Numbered from the stretch's first letter, positions 51,841 through 61,197 are shown. The stretch: DNA of 64,000 nucleotides from Clostridia bacterium (GCA_017405765.1 JAFQZS010000003.1:62001-126000), one strand, 5' to 3'. A program made the numbers and translations. Notes: generated by a model not told the origin, from the sequence alone.

Positions 51841-52212
51841 ATGGCATTCGGAGTAAAGATGAAGACGATAAAGACGAGCAGGGATTATTCGATCGAGGAG
51901 CTTTTTGAGCTGATAAAGGACAAGGAGTTTGAGGCGGGAAAGCCCGAGTACGCAAAGCAGGGACTTTATTATCTCATAGCTTTCCCTGCGCTCGACAGCC
52001 AGAATCAGGTGCAGATAGTGCGCATGGGCAAGGCAAAGTTCATGGTACAGAAGGCGGAGCAGGCAGGCATAGGCAACATGGTAGCCAACGCCGCGCTCGA
52101 TTCGGTGTCCGGCGGCCTTTTCGGCATGAAGAAGATAGTAGGAAACAACGCAAAACGCTGCGAGCAGCTCGTTGAGATAACGAAGAAGGAACTTGAGGCA
52201 ATGAATCTGTAA
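51841..52212 (+). CDS. conserved hypothetical cytosolic protein
   Basis: This is a 123-residue soluble protein with no signal peptide. It begins MAFGVKMKTIKTSRDYSIEE and contains an alpha/beta pattern with YYLIAFPALDSQNQVQIVRM, a Gly/Asn-rich helix and a Lys-rich end. I recognise no domain. It has a strong AAGAAAGGAAG site, lies 37 bp after the peptidase gene with no terminator between, and ends in a clear terminator. The two are probably co-transcribed. Confidence 0.75.
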   Translation: MAFGVKMKTIKTSRDYSIEELFELIKDKEFEAGKPEYAKQGLYYLIAFPALDSQNQVQIVRMGKAKFMVQKAEQAGIGNMVANAALDSVSGGLFGMKKIVGNNAKRCEQLVEITKKELEAMNL

Positions 52213-52222
52213 ACATTTACCC

Positions 52223-52257
52223 AAAAGGCCGTCGGATGCACGTCCGGCGGCCTTTTT
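52223..52257 (+). terminator. intrinsic terminator
   Basis: AAAAGGCCG...CGGA and TCCG...CGGCCTTTTT pair around a short loop. Confidence 0.85.
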
Positions 52258-52430
52258 GATGCTTTTTATAAAATTTGCCCCCGGGATTCGGCCGGCTTTT
52301 TTTGTCGGCACATCTTGTGCCTGAAAATAAAAATAAAAAAAATATAATTAAATTTATTTTTTTGATGTAAAAATTATTTATTTGTGATATGATATAATCG
52401 TTATAATAATAAAACACAGGAGTGATGCGG

Positions 52431-53648
52431 ATGAAAAGGGTTCTCACATTGATTTTGTCTGCTGCCATTGTAATATGCTCGTTGGGCGTGGGCGTATTTG
52501 CAGCGGCAGGCACGGCTTTTTCGGTGAAAGCGCCCGACGTCATGCCCAAAAGCGGCGAGACGTTTACCGTAACGGTGGATATAAGCGGGAATACGGCTTT
52601 TTATGCGGCACAGTTCACACTTTCGTATAATACGGCCGAGCTTGTCTGCACCAACGCTGCAGAGGGCGCGCTTTTGGAGGATAAGCTTGCCGTATATAAT
52701 CCCGACGGCGACGGCGGCGCGGTAGTAGCGGCAGCTTCGGAGCGCGGCGTGAAGGGCGACGGCACACTTGCTGTTTATACCTTTGAGGCGCTCAAAGACG
52801 TTACGGATTACGGACTGGCGATCACGGTAAACGAGCTTGCCGATGAAAACGGCAGCGCGATACCTTATACGGTCGAAGATTTTTCGCCTGCGTCACAACC
52901 TGATGACAACGGCAAGACCGACAACGGTAAGACCGACAATGGCGAAACCGACAACGGTAAGACCGACAACGGCAAGACCGACAACGGTAAAACCGACAAT
53001 GGCGAAACCGACAACGGTAAGACCGACAACGGTAAGACCGATAACGGCGAAACCGACAACGGTAAGACCGACAACGGCAATAACGCGCCCGCGGTTGTAA
53101 GCTTCAGCGACACTAAGGGACACTGGGGTGAACAATACATAGAAAAAGCCGTACAGGCAGGACTTTTCAAAGGATATGAAGACGGCTCATTCGGGCCCGA
53201 CATCCCCGTGACGCGCGCACAGTATGTTACGGTGCTTTGGCGCATGGCGGGAACTCCCGCACCGGCAGGGATGGCTCCGTTCGCCGATATTACGACTCAG
53301 AGCGAGGAATTCAAGTCGGCGATATCGTGGGCATATGAAAAGGGATACGTAAACGGCACGTCCCCCGATACGTTCGAGCCGAACGCTTCGCTTACGAGAG
53401 AAGCGGCAATGAAGATACTCTTCGGCTATGCAGGCGCTCAGAGCGGCATGGAGATGATGTTCACCGGCATTTATGACGAGGCGTTTAATGACAGTGCGGA
53501 CATATCCGCATGGGCAAAGGAACCCATGTACTGGGGAGTATACAAGAGCATAATATCAGGCACGGGCGAGGGACAGCTTTCCCCCAAGGGAACGGCTACC
53601 AGAGCTCAGCTTGCCAAGATACTTATTGAATTCACAGAGAAAAACTGA
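52431..53648 (+). CDS. SLH-anchored cohesin protein
   Basis: This is a 405-residue exported protein with a signal peptide (1-~25), a cohesin domain (~28-150) and a spacer of twelve five-residue repeats (TDNGK/TDNGE, ~158-217). Two to three SLH domains then run to the C-terminus (FSDTKGHWGEQYIEKAVQAG, FADI..., ISAWAKEPMYWGV). The cohesin is shown by SGETFTVTVDISGNTAFYAA followed by FTLSYNTAELVC. A cohesin on an SLH anchor captures dockerin-bearing proteins at the cell surface, as OlpA-type anchors do. A dockerin gene lies 22 bp downstream. The ATG at 52431 is eight bases after CAGGAG. Confidence 0.85.
   Translation: MKRVLTLILSAAIVICSLGVGVFAAAGTAFSVKAPDVMPKSGETFTVTVDISGNTAFYAAQFTLSYNTAELVCTNAAEGALLEDKLAVYNPDGDGGAVVAAASERGVKGDGTLAVYTFEALKDVTDYGLAITVNELADENGSAIPYTVEDFSPASQPDDNGKTDNGKTDNGETDNGKTDNGKTDNGKTDNGETDNGKTDNGKTDNGETDNGKTDNGNNAPAVVSFSDTKGHWGEQYIEKAVQAGLFKGYEDGSFGPDIPVTRAQYVTVLWRMAGTPAPAGMAPFADITTQSEEFKSAISWAYEKGYVNGTSPDTFEPNASLTREAAMKILFGYAGAQSGMEMMFTGIYDEAFNDSADISAWAKEPMYWGVYKSIISGTGEGQLSPKGTATRAQLAKILIEFTEKN
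52902..53081 (+). repeat. twelve 15-bp coding repeats (TDNGK/TDNGE spacer)
   Basis: Tandem 15-mers such as GACAACGGTAAGACC with silent changes encode a hydrophilic linker between cohesin and SLH domains. Copy number is likely to vary between strains. Confidence 0.9.
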
Positions 53649-53669
53649 AGTAAATGAAGGAGGGGCAAT

Positions 53670-54284
53670 ATGAAAAAAGTAATTGTTTGTCTGATCGTGG
53701 GCGTGCTTCTTATGACTATGTGTGTGGGCGCGCTTGCGGCGGGGGATTCCGGCATCCAAAACGCCAAGGTCGAGGCTGCTTATTCAAGCGTTATCACGGT
53801 AACGCCGTCTGCCGATAAAGCAACCGTTGCATACAGCAGCGCAAAATCCGGCAGCGATTATGTTATTATGGTAATGACCGACACGAGCGGCGTTCCGACA
53901 GAGGCTAATCTCGAGTACATCGACGAAGTGAGGGCGACTTCCGCGACCGTAAGCTTTTCGGTTTATCCGAAGAACTTAACGAGCGGAACGACGTATTACG
54001 TATATATGTCGAGCAATGCAGCAGGCTCGCTTGCAACAGATATAACGAGCCTCGTGCGCGTAGCTTCGTTTGAGTACAAGGCGGCTTACGTTCTCGGCGA
54101 CGTAAACGAGGACACTTACATTACGCCTACCGACGCACTGTTCGCTTTGCAGGCGGCTGCAGGCAACCGTACGCTCAGCGACAGTCAAAAGCTTGCGGCT
54201 GACGCAAATAAGGATACTTTTGTAACTCCTACCGACGCGCTGTTTATTTTACAGGCGGCAGCAGGCAATCGCACGTTATCATAA
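53670..54284 (+). CDS. dockerin-bearing secreted protein
   Basis: This is a 204-residue exported protein (signal peptide 1-~23) with a beta-sandwich-like middle part, possibly FN3-type (residues ~35-130), and a C-terminal type I dockerin (~141-204). The dockerin has two calcium loops, DVNEDTYITPTDALFALQ and DANKDTFVTPTDALFILQ, each followed by AAAGNRTLS. This is the symmetric duplication that lets dockerins bind cohesins. The gene starts 22 bp after the SLH-cohesin gene with AAGGAGG and is surely co-transcribed. No catalytic domain is present, so it may be a structural or adaptor part. Confidence 0.88.
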   Translation: MKKVIVCLIVGVLLMTMCVGALAAGDSGIQNAKVEAAYSSVITVTPSADKATVAYSSAKSGSDYVIMVMTDTSGVPTEANLEYIDEVRATSATVSFSVYPKNLTSGTTYYVYMSSNAAGSLATDITSLVRVASFEYKAAYVLGDVNEDTYITPTDALFALQAAAGNRTLSDSQKLAADANKDTFVTPTDALFILQAAAGNRTLS

Positions 54285-54325
54285 TTGATAAACTATAAAT
54301 CAAAGAAGAAAGAAGGAGGACAATT

Positions 54326-57300
54326 ATGAAGAAAATTTTGGCAGTCGTGCTTGCGATACTTATGGTCGTAACATTCCTGCCGGCAGCAATGGCTGCAGGC
54401 TGGTCAGACAGCGCGCCTACGGTTTCGCTTTCGGTTTCGGATCCCGACGCCGAGAACATAATCCAGGCTACTGTAAGCGTATCGGCGTCAAAAATGATCA
54501 CCGCTTACGCATTGACGGTCGAGTACGATTCTGACGTGGTAGACGTTGCCGCGGACAAGGGTACTTACGTTGACGAGATGAGCGAGAGTACGATAGGTCT
54601 TACGCTTGCGGGCGATGGCCTTAAGATCTCGGATTCATTCCAGTATAACGTGAACCGCGCCGGCGCGGCAAGCGGCAAGAAACTGTTCTATATCGGCGAC
54701 GCAAGAGCGGCAGGTATATCTAAGAACGGCTTTACCGCAACGATGTACTTTAAGGTTAAAGACGGCGCCGAAGGTACGGCGGCATTTGCTCTGTCAAACG
54801 ATATCGTTGGCGGATCTAAAATGTTTGAAGTAGGCAATGCAGACGGTGAAACCATAGAGTTCCCGTCGTCGGGCACAACGGCAAGCGTTTCCATCCCCGT
54901 AACGAAGCTGACGCTTTCCGGCTCTGTTACGACTCCCGCAAAGGGCGCGACCGATGCATCTGCCATCACCGAGACGGCAGGCAATGCTACAGTAGCCGTA
55001 ACGTGGGATCCCGCACTTTCGGGCGGCACCTTCGCAGCTAACACTGCTTACACCGCTACCGTTACCGTAACTCCGGCTACCGGCGTTACGTTTGCAGATA
55101 CAGTCGATGTAACGGGACTTACGGGTTACACCTTTACTAAGAGCGGCTCCAACTATGTTGCTACCAAGACTTTCCCGAAGACGGCAGACAAGACTGCTAC
55201 CGCTCTTACGATCACCACGCCTCCCACCAAGACGACTTACGGCGCGGGAGACGTTCTCGATAAGGCGGGAATGGTAGCTACCGCAACGTTTGACGATGCT
55301 TCCACTGCAGACGTTACGGATGAAACGACGATAACGTATGCATCGGGTACTGCGTTCTCAAAGGGCGATACTTCCGTAACGGTCGGCTACGAGGGTCTCA
55401 CGACGACGCTTAGCGGTCTTACCGTAGGCGGCAAGTCCGTTACCGTGACTGTAGCAGATATTCCCGATGTTGAGTACACGGGCAGCGCAATAGAGCCCGC
55501 TGTTACCGTGACATGCACTGAAGCAACTCTCGTTAAGGATACCGACTACACCATAGCTTACGCTTCCAATACCAATGTAGGTACGGCAACCGTGACCGTT
55601 TCGCCTATTACGACGAGCGACTATGTATTTGCTCCCGTAACGAAGACGTTTGAAATAACGGGCGCATCGCTTGACGAAAGCAAATTCACGGTAGACACGG
55701 CAGACAAAGCTTATACCGGCTCACCGATAACGACCACCGTTACGGCTGTGGGCTATACCGAGGGCACCGACTACACCGTAGCTTACAGCGAGAACACGAA
55801 CGCAGGTACTGCTACCGTGACCATAAGCGGCAACGGCGGCTTCGGCGGCACTATAACGAAAAACTTCACTATAACTCCTGCAGTCCTCACCATGACGGCA
55901 ACGGCAGCAGATAAGGCTTACGACGGTACGGTAGCTGCTACCGTAACGGCAGGCGCTCTTACCGGCATAATCGGTACCGACGACGTATCCGTAGCCGAGG
56001 CAACTGCTGCAGGTTCGTTTGCCGATGCAAACGTAGGCACTGCAAAGGCTGTAACGCTTGATGCAGGCTTCACGCTCACCGGCGCGCAAGCGGCAAACTA
56101 TACGCTTACTCAGCCCACCGGCCTTACCGCAAACATAACGAAGGCAGCAGCTTCCGATGAGACTGAGAACGTATCTATACGCTACGGCGCAACTCAAACT
56201 GTTGACCTTAGCGCTAAGGTAAAGGAAGGCAGCACGCCGGGTACACTTACTGTGGCCGATGCAGACAGCATATTATCATATCCTCCGAGCATGACGGCAA
56301 ACGTTCTCTCGCTTACCATAGCTGACGACGCTGCACTCGAAGGAAAGACTGCGACTGTAACGATACCCGTGACCGGTACGAATTATGATGATTACAACAT
56401 AGTGGTGACCGTGACCGTTACCGCTAAGGACGCACAGGTAATAGACGCTTCCGACGCAACGTTTACATACGGCGATACCGGCAAGTCGATAACGGCTTCC
56501 GTTACGACCGGCGACGGCGCTCTCTCCTATGCGTTAAAGAGCGGCACGGCAGTAGCGGTTGACGCGGCTACCGGCGCGCTCACCATTAACGGCGCAGGCA
56601 CTGCAGTCGTTACCGTGACCGCTGCTGAGACGACGTCTTACGCTCCGGAAAGCAAGGACGTAAACGTAACGATAAACAAAGCCGACATAACCGTAACGGC
56701 TAAGGACAGAACCATCAACAGAGGCGGCATAGTTCCGGATCTTTCCGCACCTGTAGAGGGTACCGACTATACGGTTACCGGTCTTGTTGGCACTGACGTT
56801 CTGGGCGGCACTGTTGCAATGAAGTATCAGCAGTCCGGATCGGACGTAACGCCCGTAAACACTGCTGCAGGAACGTATGACATAGTTATCTCGGGAGCAA
56901 CGGCGCCCGATACGACTAACTACAACGATCCCACGTTTGTAAACGGTACGTTCAAAGTCAATGCTTCCAGCGGCGGCGGAGGCGGCGGAGGCGGTTCTTC
57001 CGCGTCGAGCGATACTTATTATAAGATAAGTACGACCACGCCTCAGAACGGTACGATAAACGTAAGCGCACTCACCTCGATGGCAGGACGCACGATCACG
57101 ATAACGGCGGCTCCCGCAGAAGGATATGCTGTTGAAAATGTGACCGTAACCGATAAATACGGCAATAAAGTATCCGTTACCGCAACGGAAAACAACAAGT
57201 TCACATTCCTTATGGCGAAGAGCGATGTTACGGTAAGCGCAACCTTTAAGCAGAGCGGCGAGGTAGTTCCTCCCGACGAGAATAAGGGATTTACCGACGT

Positions 57301-57814
57301 TAACGAGGACGACTACTTCTATGCACCCGTTAATTGGGCGGCTGAGAAGGGAATAACCTCGGGAACGTCCGCAACGACGTTCAGTCCCACTTTGGACTGC
57401 ACTCGCGGCCAGATAGTAACGTTCCTTTACAGAGCGGCAGGTCAGCCCGCATTGAGCGAGGATGCGGTAAATCCGTTCACCGATGTTGCTGAAAACGCAT
57501 ATTATCGTGACGCAGTCGTATGGGCTGCTAATATGGGAATAACGACCGGCACAACTGCCACTACGTTCGATCCCGATGCGATCATATCGCGCGGCCAGAT
57601 GATAACCTTCCTGTATCGTTACGCAGGCGGTACCAATCCGGGCACGGAAAATCCGTTTAACGACGTTTCCGAAGGTGAATACTACTATGACGCAGTTATG
57701 TGGGGCGTAGCCAACAGCATAACTACGGGCACCACCGAACACACCTTCTCGCCTGACAGCCCGTGCAACAGAGGTCAGACCGTGACCTTCCTGTATCGCT
57801 TACTCGGCGAGTAA
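54326..57814 (+). CDS. large SLH surface protein with cohesin-like front and Ig/YDG repeats
   Basis: This is a 1162-residue exported protein. After the signal peptide (1-~24), residues ~28-195 resemble a cohesin-type carrier domain (TVSVSASKMITAYALTVEYD followed by SDVVDVAADKG). Next come several Ig-like beta domains, a YDG-type domain (TATAADKAYDGTVAATV) and MBG-like modules (~400-870). A Gly/Ser linker (~882), an InlB-B-like repeat and three SLH domains (~987-1162) follow. It follows the dockerin gene by 41 bp with AAGGAGG, in the same orientation. It could offer a second docking site, but the cohesin assignment here is weaker than for the upstream gene. Confidence 0.85.
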   Translation: MKKILAVVLAILMVVTFLPAAMAAGWSDSAPTVSLSVSDPDAENIIQATVSVSASKMITAYALTVEYDSDVVDVAADKGTYVDEMSESTIGLTLAGDGLKISDSFQYNVNRAGAASGKKLFYIGDARAAGISKNGFTATMYFKVKDGAEGTAAFALSNDIVGGSKMFEVGNADGETIEFPSSGTTASVSIPVTKLTLSGSVTTPAKGATDASAITETAGNATVAVTWDPALSGGTFAANTAYTATVTVTPATGVTFADTVDVTGLTGYTFTKSGSNYVATKTFPKTADKTATALTITTPPTKTTYGAGDVLDKAGMVATATFDDASTADVTDETTITYASGTAFSKGDTSVTVGYEGLTTTLSGLTVGGKSVTVTVADIPDVEYTGSAIEPAVTVTCTEATLVKDTDYTIAYASNTNVGTATVTVSPITTSDYVFAPVTKTFEITGASLDESKFTVDTADKAYTGSPITTTVTAVGYTEGTDYTVAYSENTNAGTATVTISGNGGFGGTITKNFTITPAVLTMTATAADKAYDGTVAATVTAGALTGIIGTDDVSVAEATAAGSFADANVGTAKAVTLDAGFTLTGAQAANYTLTQPTGLTANITKAAASDETENVSIRYGATQTVDLSAKVKEGSTPGTLTVADADSILSYPPSMTANVLSLTIADDAALEGKTATVTIPVTGTNYDDYNIVVTVTVTAKDAQVIDASDATFTYGDTGKSITASVTTGDGALSYALKSGTAVAVDAATGALTINGAGTAVVTVTAAETTSYAPESKDVNVTINKADITVTAKDRTINRGGIVPDLSAPVEGTDYTVTGLVGTDVLGGTVAMKYQQSGSDVTPVNTAAGTYDIVISGATAPDTTNYNDPTFVNGTFKVNASSGGGGGGGGSSASSDTYYKISTTTPQNGTINVSALTSMAGRTITITAAPAEGYAVENVTVTDKYGNKVSVTATENNKFTFLMAKSDVTVSATFKQSGEVVPPDENKGFTDVNEDDYFYAPVNWAAEKGITSGTSATTFSPTLDCTRGQIVTFLYRAAGQPALSEDAVNPFTDVAENAYYRDAVVWAANMGITTGTTATTFDPDAIISRGQMITFLYRYAGGTNPGTENPFNDVSEGEYYYDAVMWGVANSITTGTTEHTFSPDSPCNRGQTVTFLYRLLGE

Positions 57815-57827
57815 TCCGATGATCTAT

Positions 57828-57860
57828 AACAGCAGGGGACGCATGTCCCCTGCTGTTTTG
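57828..57860 (+). terminator. terminator of the cohesin-dockerin operon
   Basis: AACAGCAGGGGAC and GTCCCCTGCTGTT pair around GCAT and end in TTT. Confidence 0.9.
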
Positions 57861-57893
57861 TCAATATTATTAAAGAAATGAGTGAGGCGGTAT

Positions 57894-59432
57894 ATGCGAG
57901 AAAAAAAGCATATAAAAGGATATGTACGTATACTTTTGACCGCGCTTATGTGCGCAGCGTTGATATTTGCCTTTGGCACCAGCGCGCTTGCAGACAATAC
58001 GGATATAAGAAGTTCTCTGAGCGCAGAGGAAGCTTACGGACATGTGTATTCCGATGATGCGGCCGCCGTTTTGGAGGAAGCTCCTCTTACCGATTCGGAA
58101 AGAGCGCTTATCAGGATGGTCAGCACGGCCATTTGGAACGGGGAGACGCAAATTACGTTCAACGGTTCCGATTACGGCGTGACTTTTGACAGACTGAGCG
58201 CTGTCGCGCGGAGACTTTATCTTGAACCCGAAACATTTGCAATGGCAAATGTGTATTTCGGCTCTTCGGGAGGGAAGCTGTATTTTGCCCCAGTATATAA
58301 CGCCGATATATACTCCGACTACGACACGGCCAAAGCGCTTTATCTTAACACGGTGGCCGAAATAGCCGCTTTGGTTGACGACAGCTGGAGCGACCTTGAA
58401 AAGGTCTTATTCGTACACGATCATTTGGCCTTGAATTACGATTATGACACAACGTACACAAATTACGATGCGTATTCCTTTTTCCGCGATAAAAGGGGCG
58501 TGTGTCAGGCATATATGCGCGCCTTTAATGCGATAATGGCAGAGCTAGGCGTTGAATCTTCGTATGTGGAAAGCGAAAGCCTTGATCATGTATGGAACAT
58601 TGTTAAGATAAACGGCAAATGGTACCACATGGACGTTACGTGGGATGATCCTTTATCGACTTCGGTGACTAATGTGGATCATATGTACTTTATCATCTCG
58701 ACAGATAAAATGTATGCTCTGGATCATGTGGAATCCTATGACTGGCAATACGGCCTGAACGTCACATGCAGCGATACTGCATACGACAACTGCTTTTGGA
58801 GCAGCGATGCAGAGCCGCGTGTCGCATCGTCGTTTTTAAACGATAACGGCAAGTGGTATTTTGTAACTGATTCCGGCATCGGCGTATGGGACGGACATTC
58901 GTCCGGCCCGAGTGTTCTGGCGTCATTTTCCGATATATATGCAGAGCTATATCCTCAGTACTCCTTCGGCGTTTATTTGGGGACGTCGGGTCTGTCTTGC
59001 TTAAACGACAAGCTCTATTTAAACACGGCGTTTGATGCGCTTGAATATGACTTGACGACAAAGCAGGCAAAATCGCTTGCTTCCGTTATAGGAGGATCAA
59101 CGAATATATGTGCATCGTATCTTGACGGCGCGTATATCGTTTACCAGACGACGGACAATATGTTTTACAGAGTTCCGCTGGACGTTTATACTAACGTGGA
59201 AGACGGCGGATACGGTTATTACACAGATAACGGCAAGCTAAATCTGAAGGTAGGCTCCAAAGCGTTCGTTATTGCGGTATGGTATGACGCTGCCGGAAAA
59301 ATGATAGGCTGCAGAATAATAAATACTGCCGGAGAATACTCTTTAGATGTGTCCGCAAGCTATGTTAAGCTGATAAGCCTCGATATAGCGAACGCGCCGC
59401 TCTGTGAGACGGTAAAGCTGTATGTGCAGTAA
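57894..59432 (+). CDS. secreted transglutaminase-like cysteine protein
   Basis: This is a 512-residue exported protein with a signal peptide (~1-36, ending SALA) and a transglutaminase-like core. The Cys lies in KRGVCQAYMRAF near residue 203, His in LDHVWNIVKINGKWYHM near 231 and Asp in DVTWDDP near 247: the papain-like triad of this family. The C-terminal ~240 residues hold repeated beta units of the DUF5050 or propeller-like type (for example GVWDGHSSGPSV). Bacterial members act as proteases or crosslinkers on the cell surface. The start is the ATG at 57894 after GAGGCGG. It is a single-gene unit between two terminators. Confidence 0.85.
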   Translation: MREKKHIKGYVRILLTALMCAALIFAFGTSALADNTDIRSSLSAEEAYGHVYSDDAAAVLEEAPLTDSERALIRMVSTAIWNGETQITFNGSDYGVTFDRLSAVARRLYLEPETFAMANVYFGSSGGKLYFAPVYNADIYSDYDTAKALYLNTVAEIAALVDDSWSDLEKVLFVHDHLALNYDYDTTYTNYDAYSFFRDKRGVCQAYMRAFNAIMAELGVESSYVESESLDHVWNIVKINGKWYHMDVTWDDPLSTSVTNVDHMYFIISTDKMYALDHVESYDWQYGLNVTCSDTAYDNCFWSSDAEPRVASSFLNDNGKWYFVTDSGIGVWDGHSSGPSVLASFSDIYAELYPQYSFGVYLGTSGLSCLNDKLYLNTAFDALEYDLTTKQAKSLASVIGGSTNICASYLDGAYIVYQTTDNMFYRVPLDVYTNVEDGGYGYYTDNGKLNLKVGSKAFVIAVWYDAAGKMIGCRIINTAGEYSLDVSASYVKLISLDIANAPLCETVKLYVQ

Positions 59433-59461
59433 AAATATCATAAAAAAGTGATAGCTCTTAT

Positions 59462-59495
59462 AAAAGCGCATGTTTGAAAACGTGCGCTTTTTTAG
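59462..59495 (+). terminator. terminator after the transglutaminase-like gene
   Basis: AAAAGCGCA...TGCGCTTTTTT stem-loop, very similar in sequence to the terminator at 61164-61197. Confidence 0.85.
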
Positions 59496-59516
59496 TTTTT
59501 TACAGACATATGGCTG

Positions 59517-59545
59517 TTGACATTCAAAAAAAGCTTTGATAATAT
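59517..59545 (+). promoter_or_regulatory. promoter of the SLH/Tp47-like gene
   Basis: A consensus TTGACA (59517-59522), a 17-base spacer and TAATAT (59540-59545). Confidence 0.8.
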
Positions 59546-59552
59546 AATATAT

Positions 59553-59570
59553 AGTTAGTGCCGACTAACT
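59553..59570. promoter_or_regulatory. operator-like palindrome 1
   Basis: AGTTAGT-GCCG-ACTAACT, a perfect 7+4+7 dyad over the predicted transcription start. Confidence 0.65.
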
Positions 59571-59639
59571 TACTTTCCAATATAAACATTTATATTGACA
59601 AAGTAAGAATGGAATGCACTGACTTATATAATACAGAAG

Positions 59640-59657
59640 GGTTAGTATATACTAACC
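59640..59657. promoter_or_regulatory. operator-like palindrome 2
   Basis: GGTTAGT-ATAT-ACTAACC, the same half-site as palindrome 1, 87 bp centre to centre, just ahead of the ribosome site. Confidence 0.65.
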
Positions 59658-59682
59658 AAATAATATCAAGTGAGGTGTACAA

Positions 59683-61146
59683 ATGAAAAAAAGGAAGGTA
59701 CTTGCCCTTTTGCTTGCAATAGCTATGGTGACAGCAATGCTTCCCGTGGCCGCTATGGCGGCGTCGGATATAGACGGTCACTGGGCCCAGCAAGCGATGC
59801 AGTCGTTTATTGACGACGGCTACCTAAAAGGGTATGAAGAAGGCACGTACGGACCCGATGTTTCCATAAGCCGTGCTGAATATGCCGCGCTTATCAACAG
59901 AGTAACGGGCCTTAGCGATGCGTCGGCGTCTTTGGACGCATATACCGACGTAAGCCCCGAGCAGTGGTTCTATACGGACATTAAAACGGCGCTTACCGCA
60001 GGTTATATGAACGGCACATCACCGACGACCATGTCTCCGATGAATACGATAACGCGCGAACAGGCGGTTACTATGGTGGCAAGAGTTTTAAATCTGCCCG
60101 AGGCCGACGAAAGCATTCTTGACAGCTTTGCGGACAGCGATAAAATCAGCCAATACGCGAAGGGTGCGTTTGCCGCCATGGTACAGGCAGGTTATCTGCA
60201 GGGCAACGAGGCGGGCGAAATAATGCCTCAGCGCGCACTCAGCCGAGCAGAGGGCGTTACCCTTCTGTATCGCACAGAAGGCGCGCTTAAAGACGCTTTG
60301 AACAACACCCTTGAAAGCGAAAATAATGAGAATAATGATGACACACAGACGACTAAAACCGATGCAAATACCTCCGGCGGATCGTCATCCGGCGGCAGCT
60401 CAGGCGGCGGCGGAGGCGGCAGCTCACGCATTACAAGCGGCTACGTTCTTATGAACATACCGTATGATGAGTTCTATAAGGCGGAGCTTGGCGAGAACGA
60501 TCCGACGGTAGACGCCGTAACGAGCGCAACGCGCAACAAGCCCCGTACAGGAACGCTTGCGGGCGGCTCGTATCATGTAAATTCGGACGGAAGCGACATA
60601 ACGGGCATAATTTATCCCGTATATGTTAGAGATATGTCGAGGCTGTCCGGTTATACCAAAATAACGGACGAGTCTAGCGTAGATATAACGGTAACGAACC
60701 GCGGGCAGACGACGACCACGACGTACAGCGGCAAGGATGCATTGTTTGAAAGCGCAAGCTATTCTTACTATGTGATGACTGGGGTGCCTGCAAGATATAA
60801 GATATGGAATGAAGATGGTACATTCTCCGCAGTTATGGGCAAAGCATCGAGCGTAGAGGGCGTAGAAGCAGAGGTGACTGTTGGCGCGCGTCATGCCGAT
60901 ATAGAGATCTCGCTTACGGGCACCGAGGGCGTTGCACAGGGCGATACTGTAAGCGGTGTAGTAGTTACGTTTTCCGACGGGAGCAAGATGGGACTTCGCC
61001 ACATTGCGAACCTTTGGAGAGGGACTGAGATAGGCGGCTCCATTGCAGACCTCGGCGGAAAGACGATAACTAATATACGCTACATAAAGCAAGACGCCGT
61101 ATATGATTATCCCGTGAATATTGAGATAAGCGACGCGGACGCATGA
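59683..61146 (+). CDS. SLH surface protein with Tp47-like C-terminal domain
   Basis: This is a 487-residue exported protein. After the signal peptide (1-~25) it has three SLH domains (~27-205: DIDGHWAQQAMQSFI, SPEQWFYTDIKTALTAGYMN, ISQYAKGAFAAMVQAGYLQG). An acidic Asn-rich stretch and a Gly/Ser linker (~230-247) follow, then a ~240-residue domain starting GYVLMNIPYDEFYKAELG with VDAVTSATRN. That opening resembles the repeated domain of Treponema Tp47-like proteins found in other Firmicute SLH proteins. Its role there is unclear; the old penicillin-binding label is doubtful. Two dyads flank the leader, so expression is probably controlled by a dimeric repressor. It is a single-gene unit. Confidence 0.8.
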   Translation: MKKRKVLALLLAIAMVTAMLPVAAMAASDIDGHWAQQAMQSFIDDGYLKGYEEGTYGPDVSISRAEYAALINRVTGLSDASASLDAYTDVSPEQWFYTDIKTALTAGYMNGTSPTTMSPMNTITREQAVTMVARVLNLPEADESILDSFADSDKISQYAKGAFAAMVQAGYLQGNEAGEIMPQRALSRAEGVTLLYRTEGALKDALNNTLESENNENNDDTQTTKTDANTSGGSSSGGSSGGGGGGSSRITSGYVLMNIPYDEFYKAELGENDPTVDAVTSATRNKPRTGTLAGGSYHVNSDGSDITGIIYPVYVRDMSRLSGYTKITDESSVDITVTNRGQTTTTTYSGKDALFESASYSYYVMTGVPARYKIWNEDGTFSAVMGKASSVEGVEAEVTVGARHADIEISLTGTEGVAQGDTVSGVVVTFSDGSKMGLRHIANLWRGTEIGGSIADLGGKTITNIRYIKQDAVYDYPVNIEISDADA

Positions 61147-61163
61147 TAATGTGTTATTAAATT

Positions 61164-61197
61164 AAAAAAGCGCATGTTTTCAAACATGCGCTTTTTT
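61164..61197 (+). terminator. terminator of the SLH/Tp47-like gene
   Basis: AAAAAAGCGCATGTTT and AAACATGCGCTTTTTT pair almost without a loop and end in a T-run. Confidence 0.9.

Noticed and set aside
52902-53081. CRISPR-like look of the short tandem repeats
   Set aside because: The units are 15 bp, contiguous and in frame with no spacers. They encode a protein linker.
53670-54284. Calmodulin-like EF-hand protein instead of a dockerin
   Set aside because: Loops DVNEDTYITPTDAL and DANKDTFVTPTDAL are followed by the hydrophobic helix of dockerins, are duplicated at the extreme C-terminus and lie next to a cohesin gene.
56534-57742. 402-codon minus-strand frame inside the large SLH protein gene
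   Set aside because: It has no recognisable domain and no ribosome site, and reflects the biased Thr/Ala/Val coding of the opposite strand.
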